The notes under the pieces are model-generated. The model was not told the origin of the DNA. It did not search any database and saw only the letters and a program-made list of their open reading frames with translations. Of a stretch of DNA of 7,186 nucleotides, positions 5,521-7,186 are shown one piece after another. Position 1 is the first letter of the stretch. Every line of letters begins with the position of its first letter. This DNA is from Mucilaginibacter_A sp050954865 (GTDB lineage Bacteria > Bacteroidota > Bacteroidia > Sphingobacteriales > Sphingobacteriaceae): the NCBI GenBank assembly GCA_050954865.1, contig JBPBQN010000286.1, forward strand, positions 1 through 7,186, given 5' to 3'. Both the position numbers and the translations under genes were made by a program.

Positions 5521-7186
5521 TTAATTAAAATTGAAACTTACGCCTGCGTTGAAGTTGGTACCCATTGTGTTATAACCGTAAATTTCCTGGTAACGTTTAT
5601 CCAATATATTTTTCACATCTGCAAAAACTTTTATGCGGCCGTTGATGCTGTATTGCGCATAAGCATCCAGCAGTTGGTAAGCCAACAAAGTTGGATAAAC
5701 TGTATTAAAGTTGGCATCGTACGCAATGTCTTTGCGCTGACCATAACTTCTGAAATTTGCGCTCACATACAATTTGCTTGTGGCTTGCACCGCGGCCGTT
5801 AAACCGAAAGATTGTTTTGGGCGGCGCAGCAAACCGTAAGTATCAACGCCATTTCTGATGGCTGTTCCATCCACAAAACTGTAAAAACCGGTCAACGTTA
5901 AAATTTTGTATTTGTAGGATGGTTCGATTTCCATTCCCTGATCATTCTCCTTGTCAAAATTGGTGTAACCGTTTGTTAGATAAACAATTGCGTCGCGCAG
6001 TTTTCTTCGGAACAAAGCCACCCGCAGATTAAATGAGTTATCCAGTAAAGCAGTGCTAAAACCAGCTTCATAATTTACAGATTTCTGAGGTTTCAAATCC
6101 GGATTTGCGCCATACGGACCAAATAATTCGGTTAATAAAGGTGCTTTAAACGCGCTGGAAACTGTTCCGAAGAAAATGAGTTTATTATCCAGCAAGTTAA
6201 CGGATGGTGTAAAATCATACGTAAAATTATGACCGTATTTATTGTGATCATTAAATCTTCCGCCACCTTCTAAATTCAGGAAACCAGCAATTTTATTTAC
6301 GGACAATGAACCGTATCCGCTGAATAAATTAGCATTCGGCGTAACGTTTGCTGCACCAATTTGCTTGATCTGTGTGTAACGATTATCAACGCCCAAAAGC
6401 AACTTGATCTGATCGGTAAAATCATGGTTAAAATACACATCAACCAAATGCAAACGGCCAATGTTGGAGGAAGGATAACTGGATTCGTAAGAAGCAGTGC
6501 TACCTGTATAAGCATAATTTAAGTTGAATCTACTCTTCGTATCTAACTGATATTGAGAGGTTAAACCTGTATTATAGAAACGATTTAAACTTTGGTTATT
6601 GGCATCTGCAAAAGCACCATTATCATATTTGTAGGAACCGCTTGTGAAACGAAAAAACGGACTAATGCGTAAACCACGCGCTGCTTCTACAGAAAAATTA
6701 GCGTTTAAAGCGGATAAATTATAGCCATCTTTATCAAAAGTTCCGGTATGATTTGGATCGGCTGCTTCACTGATTCCGTCGGTTTGATCGTGTGTATAGC
6801 TTACGTTATAAGAAAATTTATTCATCGATCCGTTTAAACCAACGTTCTGTTTTTGCGAACCATAACTGCCGCCGGTTAAAGTGCCATAAACGCCAATTCC
6901 TTCTGGTCCGCCTTTTTTAGTAATGATGTTGATTACGCCCGAAACGGCATCAGAACCGTAAAGCGTAGATTGTCCGCCTTTGATAATTTCAATGCGTTCA
7001 ATTTGATCAATCGGAAACAAACGAATATCAAAAGCACCACCTGCGCTGGATGGATCGCCAACTAAAACACCGTCAATCAACGTTACAGCAAAACCGCTGG
7101 CCGCACCGCGAATAAAAATACTTTTGTTTAGTCCGGGATTACTGTTGGCACCCGACACAACTACGCCAGCCTGTTCATTTAAAACT
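5521..7186 (-). CDS. TonB-dependent outer membrane receptor, N-terminus outside the window
   Basis: The last 554 residues of a TonB-dependent receptor; the open frame runs off the right edge without a start, so signal peptide, TonB box and any N-terminal domain are not seen. The plug domain is evident: VLNEQAGVVV, SIFIRGA, VTLIDGVLVGDPSS, then IDQIERIEIIKGGQSTLYGS and DAVSGVINIITKKGG. The rest is a 22-strand-type barrel with many alternating aromatic strands, closing with KVFADVKNILDKRYQEIYGY and the terminal strand NFNAGVSFNFN ending in asparagine. The short loops and plug/C-terminal motifs resemble BtuB-type receptors rather than SusC, and no SusD partner follows. Ligand is inferred only: cobalamin is my first guess because of the DUF6580 partner; siderophores are possible. 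The GTG at 7158 is internal, not a start. Confidence 0.93.
   Translation of the reverse strand, partial: VLNEQAGVVVSGANSNPGLNKSIFIRGAASGFAVTLIDGVLVGDPSSAGGAFDIRLFPIDQIERIEIIKGGQSTLYGSDAVSGVINIITKKGGPEGIGVYGTLTGGSYGSQKQNVGLNGSMNKFSYNVSYTHDQTDGISEAADPNHTGTFDKDGYNLSALNANFSVEAARGLRISPFFRFTSGSYKYDNGAFADANNQSLNRFYNTGLTSQYQLDTKSRFNLNYAYTGSTASYESSYPSSNIGRLHLVDVYFNHDFTDQIKLLLGVDNRYTQIKQIGAANVTPNANLFSGYGSLSVNKIAGFLNLEGGGRFNDHNKYGHNFTYDFTPSVNLLDNKLIFFGTVSSAFKAPLLTELFGPYGANPDLKPQKSVNYEAGFSTALLDNSFNLRVALFRRKLRDAIVYLTNGYTNFDKENDQGMEIEPSYKYKILTLTGFYSFVDGTAIRNGVDTYGLLRRPKQSFGLTAAVQATSKLYVSANFRSYGQRKDIAYDANFNTVYPTLLAYQLLDAYAQYSINGRIKVFADVKNILDKRYQEIYGYNTMGTNFNAGVSFNFN

Noticed and set aside
7156..7158. GTG at 7156-7158 as the start of the TonB receptor
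   Set aside because: The same frame stays open to the window edge with plug-domain sequence (VLNEQAGVVV) before it, so the codon is internal.

Overview
The window looks like an ordinary chromosomal segment of a Bacteroidota bacterium, probably a Sphingobacteriales or Cytophagales relative. The reasons are moderate GC, start codons without Shine-Dalgarno sequences, and several upstream matches to the Bacteroidota -7 promoter element TAnnTTTG. The gene families also fit: a class IV-type deacetylase, a CrtA-like protein, DUF5808, DUF6580 and a TonB receptor. I see no phage, transposase, CRISPR array, tRNA or rRNA. The assignment is inferred from sequence character and was not searched.

Layout, left to right. 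49-951 (-) is a zinc-dependent histone-deacetylase-superfamily protein. 977-1049 holds two hairpins that fold best on the minus strand; the outer one is a clear terminator. 1075-2699 (-) is a compact run of three stress or repair genes, transcribed right to left: free methionine-(R)-sulfoxide reductase (msrC), 3-methyladenine DNA glycosylase (overlapping it by 4 bp, TTG start) and a general-stress FMN-binding split-barrel protein. 2700-2788 is a divergent intergenic region. 2789-4005 (+) carries a CrtA-like (spheroidene monooxygenase family) protein, a small unknown protein with the best promoter match in the window, and a 64-residue DUF5808-type membrane protein. 4013-4705 (-) is a class III sirtuin, convergent with the preceding gene across only 7 bp and lacking most of the usual zinc cysteines. 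4754-4789 is a strong minus-strand terminator. 4803-4897 is a non-coding GC-rich element with an internal degenerate direct repeat. 4905 to the right edge (-) is an operon-like pair: a DUF6580 membrane protein downstream of a TonB-dependent receptor whose N-terminus lies outside the window.

Working picture. The msrC-mpg-flavoprotein run deals with oxidative and alkylation damage. The two unrelated lysine-deacylase families (zinc-dependent and NAD-dependent) are separate units about 3 kb apart. The receptor plus DUF6580 pair looks like an outer/inner membrane uptake system, possibly for a cobalamin-like nutrient. I found no convincing new system. The features most worth a second look are the 4803-4897 repeat element, the tandem hairpins before the deacetylase, the zinc-finger-depleted sirtuin and the two small proteins of unknown function.
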